This document shows positions 17,207 through 26,016 of a DNA stretch of 64,000 nucleotides, one piece after another. The position numbers and the translations under genes were made by a program. The DNA lies in assembly GCA_035317825.1 (NCBI GenBank), contig DATHGB010000025.1, positions 1 through 64,000 on the forward strand, given 5' to 3'. The notes beneath the pieces were generated by a model. The model was not told where the DNA came from. It made no database searches and saw nothing but the letters and a program-made list of their open reading frames with translations. Origin of the DNA: Candidatus Saccharimonadales bacterium. Its GTDB lineage: Bacteria; Patescibacteriota; Saccharimonadia; Saccharimonadales; Saccharimonadaceae. Each line of letters starts with the position of its first letter. Position 1 is the first letter of the stretch.

Positions 17207-17623
17207 TTACGCTTCCGAGAGGTTTTGTTTGAAGGTAATCTTGAGTGTCTTGATCACCTCGTCATGATCAATCGGTCGACTTTTGGCGACTACTGTAGCT
17301 ATTTTGTACAGATCTTCAGGACTTATATCTATCCATCTATCATTTTTGAATACAAACACGAGTGTAATAGTTACCGCCATACGCTTATTACCATTTTCAA
17401 AAGGATGATTCTTGATTATCGAATAGAAAAGGACTGCTGCCCTATGCGCGAGAGTCCAGTATACATATCTCCCATTGATATGAGTGAACGGCGCTTCCAG
17501 GCAGCCTTCTAGTTTACCGGGGTAGCGAGTATTGAAATCGGCTACAGGTTCACCGTAGTCCATCAGTTCTCGAGCAAGCTGGTGGGCAGTATACTCCGCT
17601 TCAACTAAGGAGACAGATTTCAC
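17207..17623 (-). CDS. doc: Doc/Fic-family toxin
   Basis: Small Fic-fold protein of the death-on-curing type; Doc of phage P1 phosphorylates EF-Tu, and related proteins AMPylate targets. The 138 residues carry the catalytic loop HPFENGNKRMA (about 73-83), the usual chromosomal Doc motif HPFxxGNKR, and an upstream EAPF/RAAVLFYSI helix block. The start codon is GTG at 17623, overlapping the TGA of the preceding small gene by 4 bp (GTGA), so the two are translationally coupled. Genomic context says type II toxin-antitoxin module; activity is not shown. Confidence 0.85.
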   Translation of the reverse strand: MKSVSLVEAEYTAHQLARELMDYGEPVADFNTRYPGKLEGCLEAPFTHINGRYVYWTLAHRAAVLFYSIIKNHPFENGNKRMAVTITLVFVFKNDRWIDISPEDLYKIATVVAKSRPIDHDEVIKTLKITFKQNLSEA

Positions 17624-17739
17624 GTCGCAGCAAGAAGTCGAAGTGTCTTGTGATACTTCTTAACAGTTTTCTTAACAGCTTTATCAATTACTTTTTTCTG
17701 CTGTTGAGTTAGTTCTGGCGTTTTATCCTGCTTGTTCAT
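17620..17739 (-). CDS. Putative antitoxin of the Doc module
   Basis: A 39-residue, Lys/Gln-rich, helical protein (MNKQDKTPELTQQQKK start, RLLAAT end) encoded directly upstream of doc with a GTGA overlap. It is much shorter than Phd and lacks a visible DNA-binding half, so it may only be the toxin-neutralising helix. The longer frame upstream (to 17826) is discounted because TATAGT on the minus strand ends 9 nt before the ATG at 17739, giving a near-leaderless start. Function is inferred from gene order. Confidence 0.6.
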   Translation of the reverse strand: MNKQDKTPELTQQQKKVIDKAVKKTVKKYHKTLRLLAAT

Positions 17740-17844
17740 AGACTTTATACTATACCATATATCTATTACGTTGTTAATGGTTAGTCCTGGGTATCTTTGT
17801 GTGTATTCTAAGTATAGAATAATCAAAACTATTTTACTAGAACA

Positions 17845-20724
17845 CTAGCGCAACCGGAGGATGTTATCTGAATCTTGGTTCTGCTGTTGAGAGGGGGCTG
17901 GCGGCGATTGCTGTGGTGCTTGTGACTGTTGTTGCGGTTGCGGTGCTGGGATTGAACTATGGTCTGTCTCGCCTGCTCCAGCCGGTTTACGCTTGCGATT
18001 ACGCGAACGTTTTCGTTTGCGTGGAGTGCCATCTTCGTTCAGGAGAGGTGGTCTGTCTCCATCCTGATGCTGATGTTGTGGCTGAGATTGCGTTTCCGGG
18101 GCTGGGGTAGGCGTAGTCCCCTGCTCTGGTGGCGTGTGGTCTATGGTTTGTTGCAGCGCAGGGGATGCAACGGGTGCCGGTTTTGGTGCCTGAGCTTGTT
18201 GCTGTGGTTGCTTTGGCGCTTGTGGCGTAACAGTTGCTTGCTGTGCATTAACTGGCCATTGTTTGGCCTGCGAGGCGGATTGCGGCTGCTTTTTCTGTAG
18301 GTTAGACGGTGGTTGAATAGCAGTGCTGATCTCGGCCTCTACCTCTGCCCTGTTGCGGCTGTATAAACGGCGTGTGTTTTCGATAATGCGACCGGTGTTG
18401 TCGATCTGTGGTGGAGGTAGCTGAAGCGTACGAGCACTAAACGCTGGCGACTTCTCGCCTTTGATGACCATATTGATGACGAAACTACGGTTGTGCATCT
18501 GCAAGAGGTCATTTGGTTCGAATTGTGGTTCGAACTGCTTGGCTAGGATTGGCGAGTCATCGGCCGAGACACGGAAACAAATCATAGTACCAACGTTACC
18601 AAATACGGCGTTTCGCACAGTTTCGCTCATCTGTGAGATGTATTGGTTGGCAACGGTTAGGTTAAGGCCGTATTTACGGGCTTCGGACAGAATTGTTGCA
18701 AAACTGTCGGTTGCGAAGTTTTGGAACTCGTCCACATACAGGTAGAACGGACGGCGGTCTTCAATGTTTGGAATGTCCGAACGTGACATGGCAGCTAGCT
18801 GGATTTTGGTGACCATAAAGGCACCAAGGATAGAGGCGTTGTCTTCACCAATCAGACCTTTTGAAAGGTTAACGATGAGGATTTTACCTTCGTCCATAAT
18901 TTCACGAACGTCAAAGGTAGATTTTGGCTGGCCAATAATATTACGAATAACTGGGTTGGCGGTAAACGCACCAACCTTGTTAAGTACCGGCGCGATTGCT
19001 TCGGCGGCAAACTTCTCGGTCCAACTGGCAAATTCGACTTTCCAGAACTGTAACACGACGGTGTCGGTACAGTAGCTAAGCGTTTCTTCACGGAACTTTT
19101 TGTCGGTAAGCATGCGGGTGATATCGAGCATGGTCGTGGTCGGACGGTCCAAAAGCGCTAAAATAGTGTAACGCAAAATGTATTCTAGGCGCGGACCCCA
19201 GCTTTCGGCGAACATACGCTTCAAAACGCCAATGACTTCACTGCTGATGTTCGTTTTGTGAGCAGGGTCAGTGACTTCTAGCGGGTTAAAGCCAAGCGGG
19301 AATGCGGTATCGGCCGGGTTGAAGTATACGACGTCCTGCAGGCGTGATCCGGGGATGAAACGCATGTTATCGACAGCAAGGTCGCCGTGCGGGTCGATAA
19401 TAGCATAGCCTTGGCCGTGGTAGATGTCGGACAAAGCAAACAGTTCGAGTGTTCCTGATTTACCAGCACCAGTTTGTCCAATGATATATACGTGACGTGA
19501 ACGGTCTGACCGGAGCATGCCGAATTGGTGGTTGATACCACGGAAGTTGGTGAGTCCAAAGGCGCTGATGTTCTCGTCTATAGCATCGTTCCCGGTTATT
19601 ACTGGTAGTTTGGCTGGCGGTTCGGCGGTTTTGTTGCTAGCCCAGACGATGTTCGGTGTTTCCACGTTGGTGTGCGGCAAGTGGAATACGGACGCTAGTT
19701 CCTCGATATTTAGAATAAAGCCCCTATCGCCAAAAAGCCTCGCGCGGTAATTTGCGAGATCTTCTTTTTTGAAACTACCGCCGGATATACGGAAGCCGTT
19801 CAGGTTGGTACTGTTGAACTGTTTGAACGTACCAACGATAGCCTGCATACGAAGCTTGGCATTCGTCGGGCTTTCCCCTAGGTAAGCTAGACGGATTTTT
19901 ACCTGGTAACCAAGTTTTGTTGCTTTCTTTTCTGCCTCACTAATTCGGGTTTTTTCGCGTTCAGATAGTTCTTTGGGGGTCGATCCGCCGCCAATCCCCT
20001 GCTCTGGCGGTTTCCATAGGGCTTCAAAAAAGCCACCAACCCACTTCATGTTGAACCCTTCCCCGGTTAGGAATGAGAACGGATTGCCTGTTCGGACAGT
20101 GCCGATCCAGCGTTCAGCGTCTTTGTGCCAGTCGTCGGCGATTGGGCGAGCTAACACCTGAATCCAGACTTCCTCACCGGTAGATTCTAGCTTGGCAAGT
20201 GTTCCGGTAATACCAGCAAGTGGGTCAACTTCGAAACTTTGGAAGGTTTTGATCGGTAAGAATTCGCTACCAGTTAGGACAATTTCAGAGCTGTAGACGA
20301 CGCTATGCTGACGTTCATGTGCGACGTAATCCTCTTCTGCTTCGTGGATTTGCACGCTTGGGTACTGCGAATAGATCTGGCCTTCGACGAAACTTTGCAG
20401 GGTTTTAGGTACCCAGGTGTAAAAATGGATCTGGCCATTAACAGACGCGATTTCAAAACTTAGATGTTCTTGGACGCCGTGATTGGCACGTAGTTCGTTC
20501 CGGTCACGAAGGATGCCGTGAAGGCTGGCAAAAAGCTGTTCGGCGGCAAGTTCTGACTTGTCGTTTGCTTTTGGAATTTCAAGAACTAACAGGACGGATT
20601 CGACGGCTTTTACCGCGTCGATCCGGCGGTAATTACGCCACGTCATGAATCCCAAAATGAGTACGATTGGAAGCCAAACGTACCATTGAAGAAGTAAATT
20701 TATGAGCCACAAAAGAAAGTCCAT
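17845..20724 (-). CDS. VirD4/TraG-type coupling ATPase with Pro/Gln-rich tail
   Basis: A 959-residue membrane-anchored P-loop ATPase of the type IV secretion coupling-protein superfamily. N-terminal hydrophobic segments (about 3-29), a roughly 350-residue family-specific region, Walker A GQTGAGKS (416-423), IIDPHGDLA (442-450), and Walker B-like LYVDEFQNF (662-670), followed by the ARKYGLNLTVANQY helicase-like motif. From about 790 the protein becomes a Pro/Gln-rich disordered tail ending in a basic RKRKRSRNRKRK patch. No relaxase, VirB4 or pilin gene is adjacent, so it could move protein or DNA, or have a chromosome-partition role. Tail composition resembles that of the kinase and response regulator at 33-36 kb. 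Confidence 0.88.
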   Translation of the reverse strand: MDFLLWLINLLLQWYVWLPIVLILGFMTWRNYRRIDAVKAVESVLLVLEIPKANDKSELAAEQLFASLHGILRDRNELRANHGVQEHLSFEIASVNGQIHFYTWVPKTLQSFVEGQIYSQYPSVQIHEAEEDYVAHERQHSVVYSSEIVLTGSEFLPIKTFQSFEVDPLAGITGTLAKLESTGEEVWIQVLARPIADDWHKDAERWIGTVRTGNPFSFLTGEGFNMKWVGGFFEALWKPPEQGIGGGSTPKELSEREKTRISEAEKKATKLGYQVKIRLAYLGESPTNAKLRMQAIVGTFKQFNSTNLNGFRISGGSFKKEDLANYRARLFGDRGFILNIEELASVFHLPHTNVETPNIVWASNKTAEPPAKLPVITGNDAIDENISAFGLTNFRGINHQFGMLRSDRSRHVYIIGQTGAGKSGTLELFALSDIYHGQGYAIIDPHGDLAVDNMRFIPGSRLQDVVYFNPADTAFPLGFNPLEVTDPAHKTNISSEVIGVLKRMFAESWGPRLEYILRYTILALLDRPTTTMLDITRMLTDKKFREETLSYCTDTVVLQFWKVEFASWTEKFAAEAIAPVLNKVGAFTANPVIRNIIGQPKSTFDVREIMDEGKILIVNLSKGLIGEDNASILGAFMVTKIQLAAMSRSDIPNIEDRRPFYLYVDEFQNFATDSFATILSEARKYGLNLTVANQYISQMSETVRNAVFGNVGTMICFRVSADDSPILAKQFEPQFEPNDLLQMHNRSFVINMVIKGEKSPAFSARTLQLPPPQIDNTGRIIENTRRLYSRNRAEVEAEISTAIQPPSNLQKKQPQSASQAKQWPVNAQQATVTPQAPKQPQQQAQAPKPAPVASPALQQTIDHTPPEQGTTPTPAPETQSQPQHQHQDGDRPPLLNEDGTPRKRKRSRNRKRKPAGAGETDHSSIPAPQPQQQSQAPQQSPPAPSQQQNQDSDNILRLR

Positions 20725-20770
20725 GTCTACAGTCTATTGTCCCACCTGTTACTACTGATTGCAAGCGCCC

Positions 20771-21823
20771 TTACTTGGCGTCGTTGATGGCGTAAGTAGC
20801 TTTGGCAACGCGTTTGAATTGCGATTTGCTTTGTAGGTTTAACAGGATTGTCGTTTCTTTAACTTGACGGCTTTTTAGGACGCGTCGGACGATTTCGTCG
20901 CGGTGAAGAGGTTCGCCTGCTTTTTTAAGAACGTCAGTGATGATGTCAGCAACGGTTCCCTTTGAGAAGCCCCAGTTGTCGAGTGCGTAAATACCACGGC
21001 CGATTAATACGAAGCGCTTATCTTTGATGAGCTCGTTGTGAATAGCCTGAGTGGTAACGTCTTTTCGTTTGAAGTCGCTGTCTTTGATTGCAGCGGCAAT
21101 GTCAGAAAAGTGCATGGGTTTGCCGTTTTCGGCCAAGATAACGTAGATCTTGTCGCGAATGTTTTTAGGGTTAACGGTTGGCCACTTCGTAAGTCCCCAG
21201 CTGTCTTTTAGGTGTGCTAGGTGCTTGCTAGTGCTAGCAAGTGCACGAACCTGGTCTGGGTGGTCGTGGCTAAGTTTATCGTGAAGTTCTTCGATCTGAA
21301 GAGGTTCACCGTGCTTTTTGATAGTCTTAACGATTTCATCAACGTTTGATTTGATCTTTTTCTCGTCAGCGTGTTCTTTAATACCAACAGCATGGTGGTA
21401 GTTATCGTTTTCGCTAATAACAACAAGCTTTGGTGATAGCTCAGCGATAAAGGCAACGTGAGCACGGCTACGTGGGTCGGTAGCACCGCCAACAAGACGT
21501 TCGGTAACGTCAGCGACACGGGCAACACGGCCAGTTTCAGAAAGTTCACGGATGAGCGTGCGTTCAACGTCATGGATAGCAGGAACTTTACCGGCTTCCG
21601 CGGCCATTTTAAGACGAATAAGAATAGCTTTTTCAAGCTGACGAACGCGTTCTCGGGTGATGCCAAGCAATTCGCCAATTTGTTCAAGGGTTTCACGGCG
21701 GTCAAGTAGTCCGAAGCGACGGGTAATAATCTCACGCTCACGGTCTTGCTCGATAACGCTAAGGATATCGTCGACTGCGGTGCGTAGTTTTTCACTAGTA
21801 TCTGTTTGTACGGTTTGGTCCAT
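20771..21823 (-). CDS. Sigma-70 region 4 protein fused to HARE-HTH domains
   Basis: The first 75 residues match sigma-70 region 4: DREREIITRRFGL, ETLEQIGELLGITRERVRQLE, the -35-recognition helix-turn-helix. No region 2 is present, so it cannot be a complete sigma factor. The remainder holds winged-helix modules: one near 155-215, and two HARE-HTH-like repeats near 219-283 and 284-347, each beginning with a DKIYVILAENGKPMHFSDI-like or DIITDVLKKAGEPLHRDEI-like pattern. HARE-HTH domains also occur in the RNA polymerase delta subunit (RpoE) of Firmicutes. Probably a polymerase-associated regulator. It has a perfect consensus promoter. Confidence 0.82.
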   Translation of the reverse strand: MDQTVQTDTSEKLRTAVDDILSVIEQDREREIITRRFGLLDRRETLEQIGELLGITRERVRQLEKAILIRLKMAAEAGKVPAIHDVERTLIRELSETGRVARVADVTERLVGGATDPRSRAHVAFIAELSPKLVVISENDNYHHAVGIKEHADEKKIKSNVDEIVKTIKKHGEPLQIEELHDKLSHDHPDQVRALASTSKHLAHLKDSWGLTKWPTVNPKNIRDKIYVILAENGKPMHFSDIAAAIKDSDFKRKDVTTQAIHNELIKDKRFVLIGRGIYALDNWGFSKGTVADIITDVLKKAGEPLHRDEIVRRVLKSRQVKETTILLNLQSKSQFKRVAKATYAINDAK

Positions 21824-21888
21824 GACGGTTTCGTTGTTCCTCTCTGTATCACCTCAGAAAATTAAGGGTTGTTGTATTTCTATGTTCG

Positions 21889-21917
21889 ATTATAGAACAA
21901 TATTTCTATAATGTCAA
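21889..21917 (-). promoter_or_regulatory. Perfect consensus promoter of the sigma4/HARE gene
   Basis: On the minus strand TTGACA (complement of 21912-21917), exactly 17 bp, TATAAT (complement of 21889-21894). The predicted transcript has a leader of about 60 nt; an AGAGGA lies 16 nt before the ATG, farther than usual. Confidence 0.8.
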
Positions 21918-22053
21918 ATAGTTTGCCTATTTAATTAATTATAGCATGAAATAGACGTGTGTAGTAAAGAGTGTCTTAGAGCTTTTTAAAAGCTTACGTT
22001 ATGTTGTGCGTTACCCCTTAAGCTGTCTAACCTATCGTGTGCACCCCTGATAA

Positions 22054-24351
22054 TTAGCTTGATTGGCGCCTAGTGATGCGCTTCCGGGCTTTTTTAGCCG
22101 GTGCTTTATCTAGGAGTTCTTTAGCTTGATCATGCGTGATCGAAGCAGGCTCGGTATCCTTTGGAATTTTAGCATTTTTTTTGCCGTCTGTAATATATGG
22201 ACCAAATCGCCCCTTTAATACCTTGATGCCGTCGCCAAAATCGGCGATGTTTTTTTCGCGTTCGGACTCTACTTTTGCCGTATACAGCTCTTTTGCTTCA
22301 TCGAGCGTAATAGTATGTGGGTCAAGCGGTTTGATACTGACGAATAGTTTGTCGATTACTATATATGGGCCAAAACGGCCAATGTTGGCTTTAATTTCTT
22401 TACCGTCGTCGGTTTTGCCAACCAGGCGTGGGAGTTTGAACATTTCAAGTGCTTGTTCTAATGTAACGGTTTCAATCTTGGCCCCGGTTGGGAGCGGCGC
22501 GAATTCTGGTTTAGGGTCATCTGACTGTTCACCCTTTTGCAGCATAGGGCCATAGCGGCCAAAGCGCGCAAAAATAGGCAGGCCTGTCTTAGGGTCATCA
22601 CCGATGTGGCGCGTGTTGGTGGCTTCGGCGCGCGAGATGTCGGCACTTGCCTCTACTAGCTGATGGAACGGCGTGTAGAAGTCGGTAAGCACACTGACGC
22701 GGTCTTTATTGCCAGCGGCGATTTCGTCGAGTTCAGATTCGACAGATTTGGTGAAATCGTAATCCATTACCTTTTCGAAGTGCTTGACCAAAAAGTCAGT
22801 CACTACCTTACCGGTATCTGTCGGAAAGAGCTTGTTAGTGTCTTTGCCGTACTGGATTTCCTCGGTGATTTCGGCAATCTTGCCGTCTTCGAGGCTGAGC
22901 TTTTGGATATTCTTCGGAACACCCTCGAGATCGCCGCGCTCAACGTATTCACGGGTTTGAATAGTATTAATAGTACTGGCATAGGTTGATGGACGGCCAA
23001 TACCCATTTCTTCGAGTTTGCGCACGAGGCTGGCTTCGGTGTAGCGGGCTGGACCGCGGGAAAGGTTCTCAATGGCTTCGGCAGATTTTAGAGTAAGAGG
23101 GTCACCTTTGCTAACATCCGGTAGGAGTACGTCATCGCCGCTTCGGCCGTAGACTTTAAGGAATCCGTCAAAGACAACGATCTCGCCCTTGGCTTCCATC
23201 ATTTCCTTGGTTTCACTGGCTGCCACCGTAATTGTGGTTTTTTCTAAGCTAGCGTTTTCCATCTGTGAAGAAAGCGTTCGGCGCCAGATCAGGTTATATA
23301 ATTTCTTTTGCTGTTCGTCAGCTCCGGCCCATTCTTTGGATACGTCCGTTGGACGGATTGCTTCGTGAGCTTCCTGTGCGCCGGCAGATTTGGACTTGAA
23401 CGTACGGAAATGGTGGTAGTTGTCGCCGTAGGTTTGTTTGATGAAGTTTGTCATCGCACCTAGGGCCTGGTCAGAGAGGTTTACTGAGTCGGTACGCATG
23501 TACGTAATATGCCCTGCTTCGTACAGACGCTGGGCGAGGCTCATGGTATTACGAGGGCTAAAGCCAAGCTTACTACTGGCTTCCTGCTGCAACGTACTGG
23601 TGGTAAATGGTGCTGACGGGCTGCGCGTACCTGGCTTCTTAGTGATATCGTCAACGGTAAAGTCGCTCTTTGCGAAATCTTCAAGGATTTTACGAACGTC
23701 GTCTGCGGATTGGTGTTTTTTAGCACTTACCGCAGGGAGGACGGTTCCGTCTGAAAGGATAAATTCAGCGGTAAGTTTGAACGTCGATTCTGGCGTGTGG
23801 TTGTCAATCTCGGCTTCGCGCTCAACGATCAGACGAACGGCAACGGATTGCACGCGGCCAGCCGATAGCTGCGGGCGGACTTTGCGCCACAGCACTGGGG
23901 AAAGCTCAAACCCTACGAGGTAATCTAGGGATTGGCGAGCTTGCTGGGCTTCAACGAGAGGCATATTAATAGTACGCGGATTCTTGACCGCTTCGTCTAG
24001 CGCGCTTTTGGTGATCTCGTGAAAAACAATACGATTCGTCGTTTTAGGATCGAGTTTAAGTACCTCGGCGAGATGCCAGGCAATGGCTTCCCCTTCGCGG
24101 TCTTCATCGCTTGCTAGCCAGACGGTGTCGGCGAGCTTCACTTCTTTTTTAAGTTCAGCGATGGTTTTTTTCTTGTCAGCGTTTACTTCGAATTTTGGCG
24201 CAAACTTGTTAGCAACGTCCACACTCCCATTCTTGCTGGGAAGTCCACGAATGTGGCCAATGCTACTTTTAACGACAAAACCACTCCCGAGATACTTCTC
24301 GATAGTCTTGGCTTTGGCTGGGGATTCCACGATAACTAGGTTTTTACTCAT
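22054..24351 (-). CDS. topA: DNA topoisomerase I
   Basis: Type IA topoisomerase that relaxes negative supercoils. The 765-residue protein starts with the Toprim signature LVIVESPAKAKTIEKYLG, has ASDEDREGEAIAWHL (80-94), catalytic tyrosine 284 in TYMRTDSV, and the usual RQSLDYLVGFELSPVLW. The C-terminus has three repeats around GRFGPY instead of zinc ribbons (no Cys), as in many Gram-positive and Patescibacterial enzymes, ending in a Lys/Arg tail. Of two in-frame ATGs, 24351 is preferred: TATATA on the minus strand ends 6 nt before it and MSKNLVIVES is the canonical N-terminus. Confidence 0.96.
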   Translation of the reverse strand: MSKNLVIVESPAKAKTIEKYLGSGFVVKSSIGHIRGLPSKNGSVDVANKFAPKFEVNADKKKTIAELKKEVKLADTVWLASDEDREGEAIAWHLAEVLKLDPKTTNRIVFHEITKSALDEAVKNPRTINMPLVEAQQARQSLDYLVGFELSPVLWRKVRPQLSAGRVQSVAVRLIVEREAEIDNHTPESTFKLTAEFILSDGTVLPAVSAKKHQSADDVRKILEDFAKSDFTVDDITKKPGTRSPSAPFTTSTLQQEASSKLGFSPRNTMSLAQRLYEAGHITYMRTDSVNLSDQALGAMTNFIKQTYGDNYHHFRTFKSKSAGAQEAHEAIRPTDVSKEWAGADEQQKKLYNLIWRRTLSSQMENASLEKTTITVAASETKEMMEAKGEIVVFDGFLKVYGRSGDDVLLPDVSKGDPLTLKSAEAIENLSRGPARYTEASLVRKLEEMGIGRPSTYASTINTIQTREYVERGDLEGVPKNIQKLSLEDGKIAEITEEIQYGKDTNKLFPTDTGKVVTDFLVKHFEKVMDYDFTKSVESELDEIAAGNKDRVSVLTDFYTPFHQLVEASADISRAEATNTRHIGDDPKTGLPIFARFGRYGPMLQKGEQSDDPKPEFAPLPTGAKIETVTLEQALEMFKLPRLVGKTDDGKEIKANIGRFGPYIVIDKLFVSIKPLDPHTITLDEAKELYTAKVESEREKNIADFGDGIKVLKGRFGPYITDGKKNAKIPKDTEPASITHDQAKELLDKAPAKKARKRITRRQSS

Positions 24352-24445
24352 ATACTTTATATAGTCCTTGTGCTTGATAGCTAAACACAAAGGCTGATTG
24401 TATGCAAATTGATTGAATTGGTCAAGTGTTAGAGTATTTTAGGCA

Positions 24446-24494
24446 AAGAAAGAGGCGGCCTTCCATGCGTAAACGCACGAAATGACCGCCGGCT
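24446..24494 (-). terminator. Terminator of the first GC-rich secreted gene
   Basis: On the minus strand GGCGG...GGCCGCC encloses an inner GTGCG/CGCAT hairpin, followed by TCTTTCTTTG. Same design and tail as the two terminators at 25.3 and 25.9 kb. Confidence 0.65.
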
Positions 24495-24555
24495 TTCCCA
24501 ACTTCAGGTAGAACTTGGTAAAAGCGCATGGACACCCTGTGTAGGGTTTGGGTTG

Positions 24556-25242
24556 TTACCGCGGGTCGCAGATCCCCAGCTGGTTGTTGCCGATCTTGCC
24601 CCAGCCGCCCTTGTTCGAAGCGGAGGACAGCAGGATCGTATCGCGCCAGTTGGCTTCGGGCACCTTGCCGTACAGGCTTTCGCCGGCGATCAGCGTGTCC
24701 GAGGGGAGCACACTCCCCTTCTGCGGGAACACCAGCAGGCCGGCCGTGGTGACGAGGGTCGAGACGAAGTTCGTCCCGTCCTTGTCGGTCGGCACCGTGC
24801 CGTTCAGCTGCAGGGGTATCCAGGTGGACACGTCACCGGCGCAGATGAGCCTGTGCTCCTCCGGGAGGAACTGCGGATCAACTCTGACATACCTGGGGAG
24901 GTCGCCGGTGCCGTACTCGTGGGATACCACCGTGATGGTCCTGCCGTTGGGCCTGACCGGCTTGACGGAGGGTTTCACGGCCGGTGTCGAAGTGGGTTTG
25001 GCAGTCGTGGGCGGCGTCGCCGGGACGGAAACGGTCACGGTCTTGTAGGCCGTGGGTCGCTGCGTCGGTTTCGGCGGCGTCGTCTTGTCGGGACCGGGAG
25101 TAGGCGTCGAAACGCTCGTCCCAGCCGTGGTCGTGGAGCTGGAGTCGGTGGTGGAAGTGGCGTCGTTGCCACAGCCAACCAATACGGGTGCAGCGGCTAC
25201 GCTCGCTGCTACGGTACAAAACAACCTTCGTCGGGTGTTCAT
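24556..25242 (-). CDS. Secreted lipoprotein, paralogue 1 of a three-gene family
   Basis: A 228-residue protein with N-terminus MNTRRRLFCTVAASVAAAP, lipobox LVGC (cysteine 24), then a Thr/Ser/Pro-rich linker (about 25-100) and a globular C-terminal domain of about 120 residues. Twin arginines before the hydrophobic core resemble a Tat signal. The C-terminal domain shares order and motifs with the next two genes: a first cysteine (LICAGD), GSVLPSDTLIAGESL, GGWG, and a last cysteine near the end (GICDPR). The DNA is GC-rich with G/C-ending codons, unlike topA next door. TATAGT ends 6 nt before the ATG. No known family; probably surface-displayed. Confidence 0.7.
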   Translation of the reverse strand: MNTRRRLFCTVAASVAAAPVLVGCGNDATSTTDSSSTTTAGTSVSTPTPGPDKTTPPKPTQRPTAYKTVTVSVPATPPTTAKPTSTPAVKPSVKPVRPNGRTITVVSHEYGTGDLPRYVRVDPQFLPEEHRLICAGDVSTWIPLQLNGTVPTDKDGTNFVSTLVTTAGLLVFPQKGSVLPSDTLIAGESLYGKVPEANWRDTILLSSASNKGGWGKIGNNQLGICDPR

Positions 25243-25248
25243 TTTTTC

Positions 25249-25277
25249 ACTATAACACTTGTGACTAATTTTGTCAA
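25249..25277 (-). promoter_or_regulatory. Leaderless promoter of paralogue 1
   Basis: TTGACA (complement of 25272-25277), 17 bp, TATAGT (complement of 25249-25254), then 6 nt to the ATG at 25242. Confidence 0.75.
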
Positions 25278-25308
25278 TCGACACGCCTCTTCCTGTAGAA
25301 ATATTTTG

Positions 25309-25343
25309 ACAAAGGAAAAGAGCGGCCTTTTTAAGGGCCGCTC
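25309..25343 (-). terminator. Terminator of paralogue 2
   Basis: AGCGGCC/GGGCCGCT stem (25321-25327 with 25335-25342); on the minus strand it is followed by TTTTCCTTTG. The sequence around it is similar to that at 25.9 kb. Confidence 0.75.
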
Positions 25344-25364
25344 GTGTGTTTTCCCAAAGATGTG

Positions 25365-25859
25365 TTAGCTGGTCTTGTCGAGCCGGCAGAGTACGAGGTC
25401 GTAGTAGCTCTGGTCCAGGTAGGCCACGTCGCCCCAGCCTCCCTCCACGATCGGGTCGACAGGCAGGATCATCGAGTGTGCGGTTCCGTTCTGCATCTCC
25501 TCTGGGAGGGGTGCAGCGAGCCGTTCACCGACGACCAGCGACTCGGCCTCGATGGCCTGGTCGCTGGTGATGATCGCGCCATCTTCCGTGATCGTCAGGA
25601 GGATGGTGCTGTGAGCGAGTGGCGTCGGGATGCCTGGCAACAGAGTGACGGGCATCGAGTAGTCGTGGTCGCACACCAGACCGCCGCCGGGGCGCTCAGT
25701 GATGTTGGCGACCTCGTCGATGATCTTGGGTATCACCACCATGGGTGCTGTGGAGGTACTGGGTTCGTCATCGTTGACGATGTTGACCGCAACAGCGGCG
25801 ATGATGGCGAGGATGGCTACGCCTGTCCCTGCAACTGCAAACTTCTTCAGGATGTTCAC
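25365..25859 (-). CDS. Membrane-anchored secreted protein, paralogue 2
   Basis: A 164-residue protein with one N-terminal helix (FAVAGTGVAILAIIAAVAV, about 8-26) that serves as signal or anchor, a short linker and a domain of about 110 residues. The domain repeats the pattern of paralogue 1: first cysteine (LVCDHD), GAIITSDQAIEAESL, EGGWG and a cysteine seven residues from the end (VLCRLD). Start is GTG at 25859, 6 nt after TATAAT with TTGACA 17 bp upstream, so the mRNA should be leaderless with a GTG start. Codon use is GC-rich. Family and function unknown; outside the cell by topology. Confidence 0.7.
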   Translation of the reverse strand: MNILKKFAVAGTGVAILAIIAAVAVNIVNDDEPSTSTAPMVVIPKIIDEVANITERPGGGLVCDHDYSMPVTLLPGIPTPLAHSTILLTITEDGAIITSDQAIEAESLVVGERLAAPLPEEMQNGTAHSMILPVDPIVEGGWGDVAYLDQSYYDLVLCRLDKTS

Positions 25860-25865
25860 TGTTTA

Positions 25866-25894
25866 ATTATAGCATTTATAGGTGTTTTTGTCAA
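25866..25894 (-). promoter_or_regulatory. Leaderless promoter of paralogue 2
   Basis: TTGACA (complement of 25889-25894), 17 bp, TATAAT (complement of 25866-25871), 6 nt to the GTG at 25859. Both hexamers are perfect. Confidence 0.8.
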
Positions 25895-25925
25895 TCAACA
25901 CCCTTTTCGATGAAAATATTCAGAC

Positions 25926-25957
25926 AAAGGAAAAGCGACCGCTGGATGCGGCCGCTG
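25926..25957 (-). terminator. Terminator of paralogue 3
   Basis: GCGACCGC (25935-25942) pairs with GCGGCCGC (25948-25955), allowing one G-T pair; minus-strand tail is TTTTCCTTTG, identical to that of paralogue 2. Confidence 0.75.
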
Positions 25958-26016
25958 GGGCTTCCCTGGTGCTGCAGTGCAGCTCCTCGGTGAAGCAGTG
26001 TGACACGTGACGTGTG

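Noticed and set aside
18461-19750. Plus-strand ORFs opposite the coupling ATPase gene
   Set aside because: They are shadows of the 959-residue gene; their Ser/Arg-rich composition follows from the antisense codons and no start signals are present.
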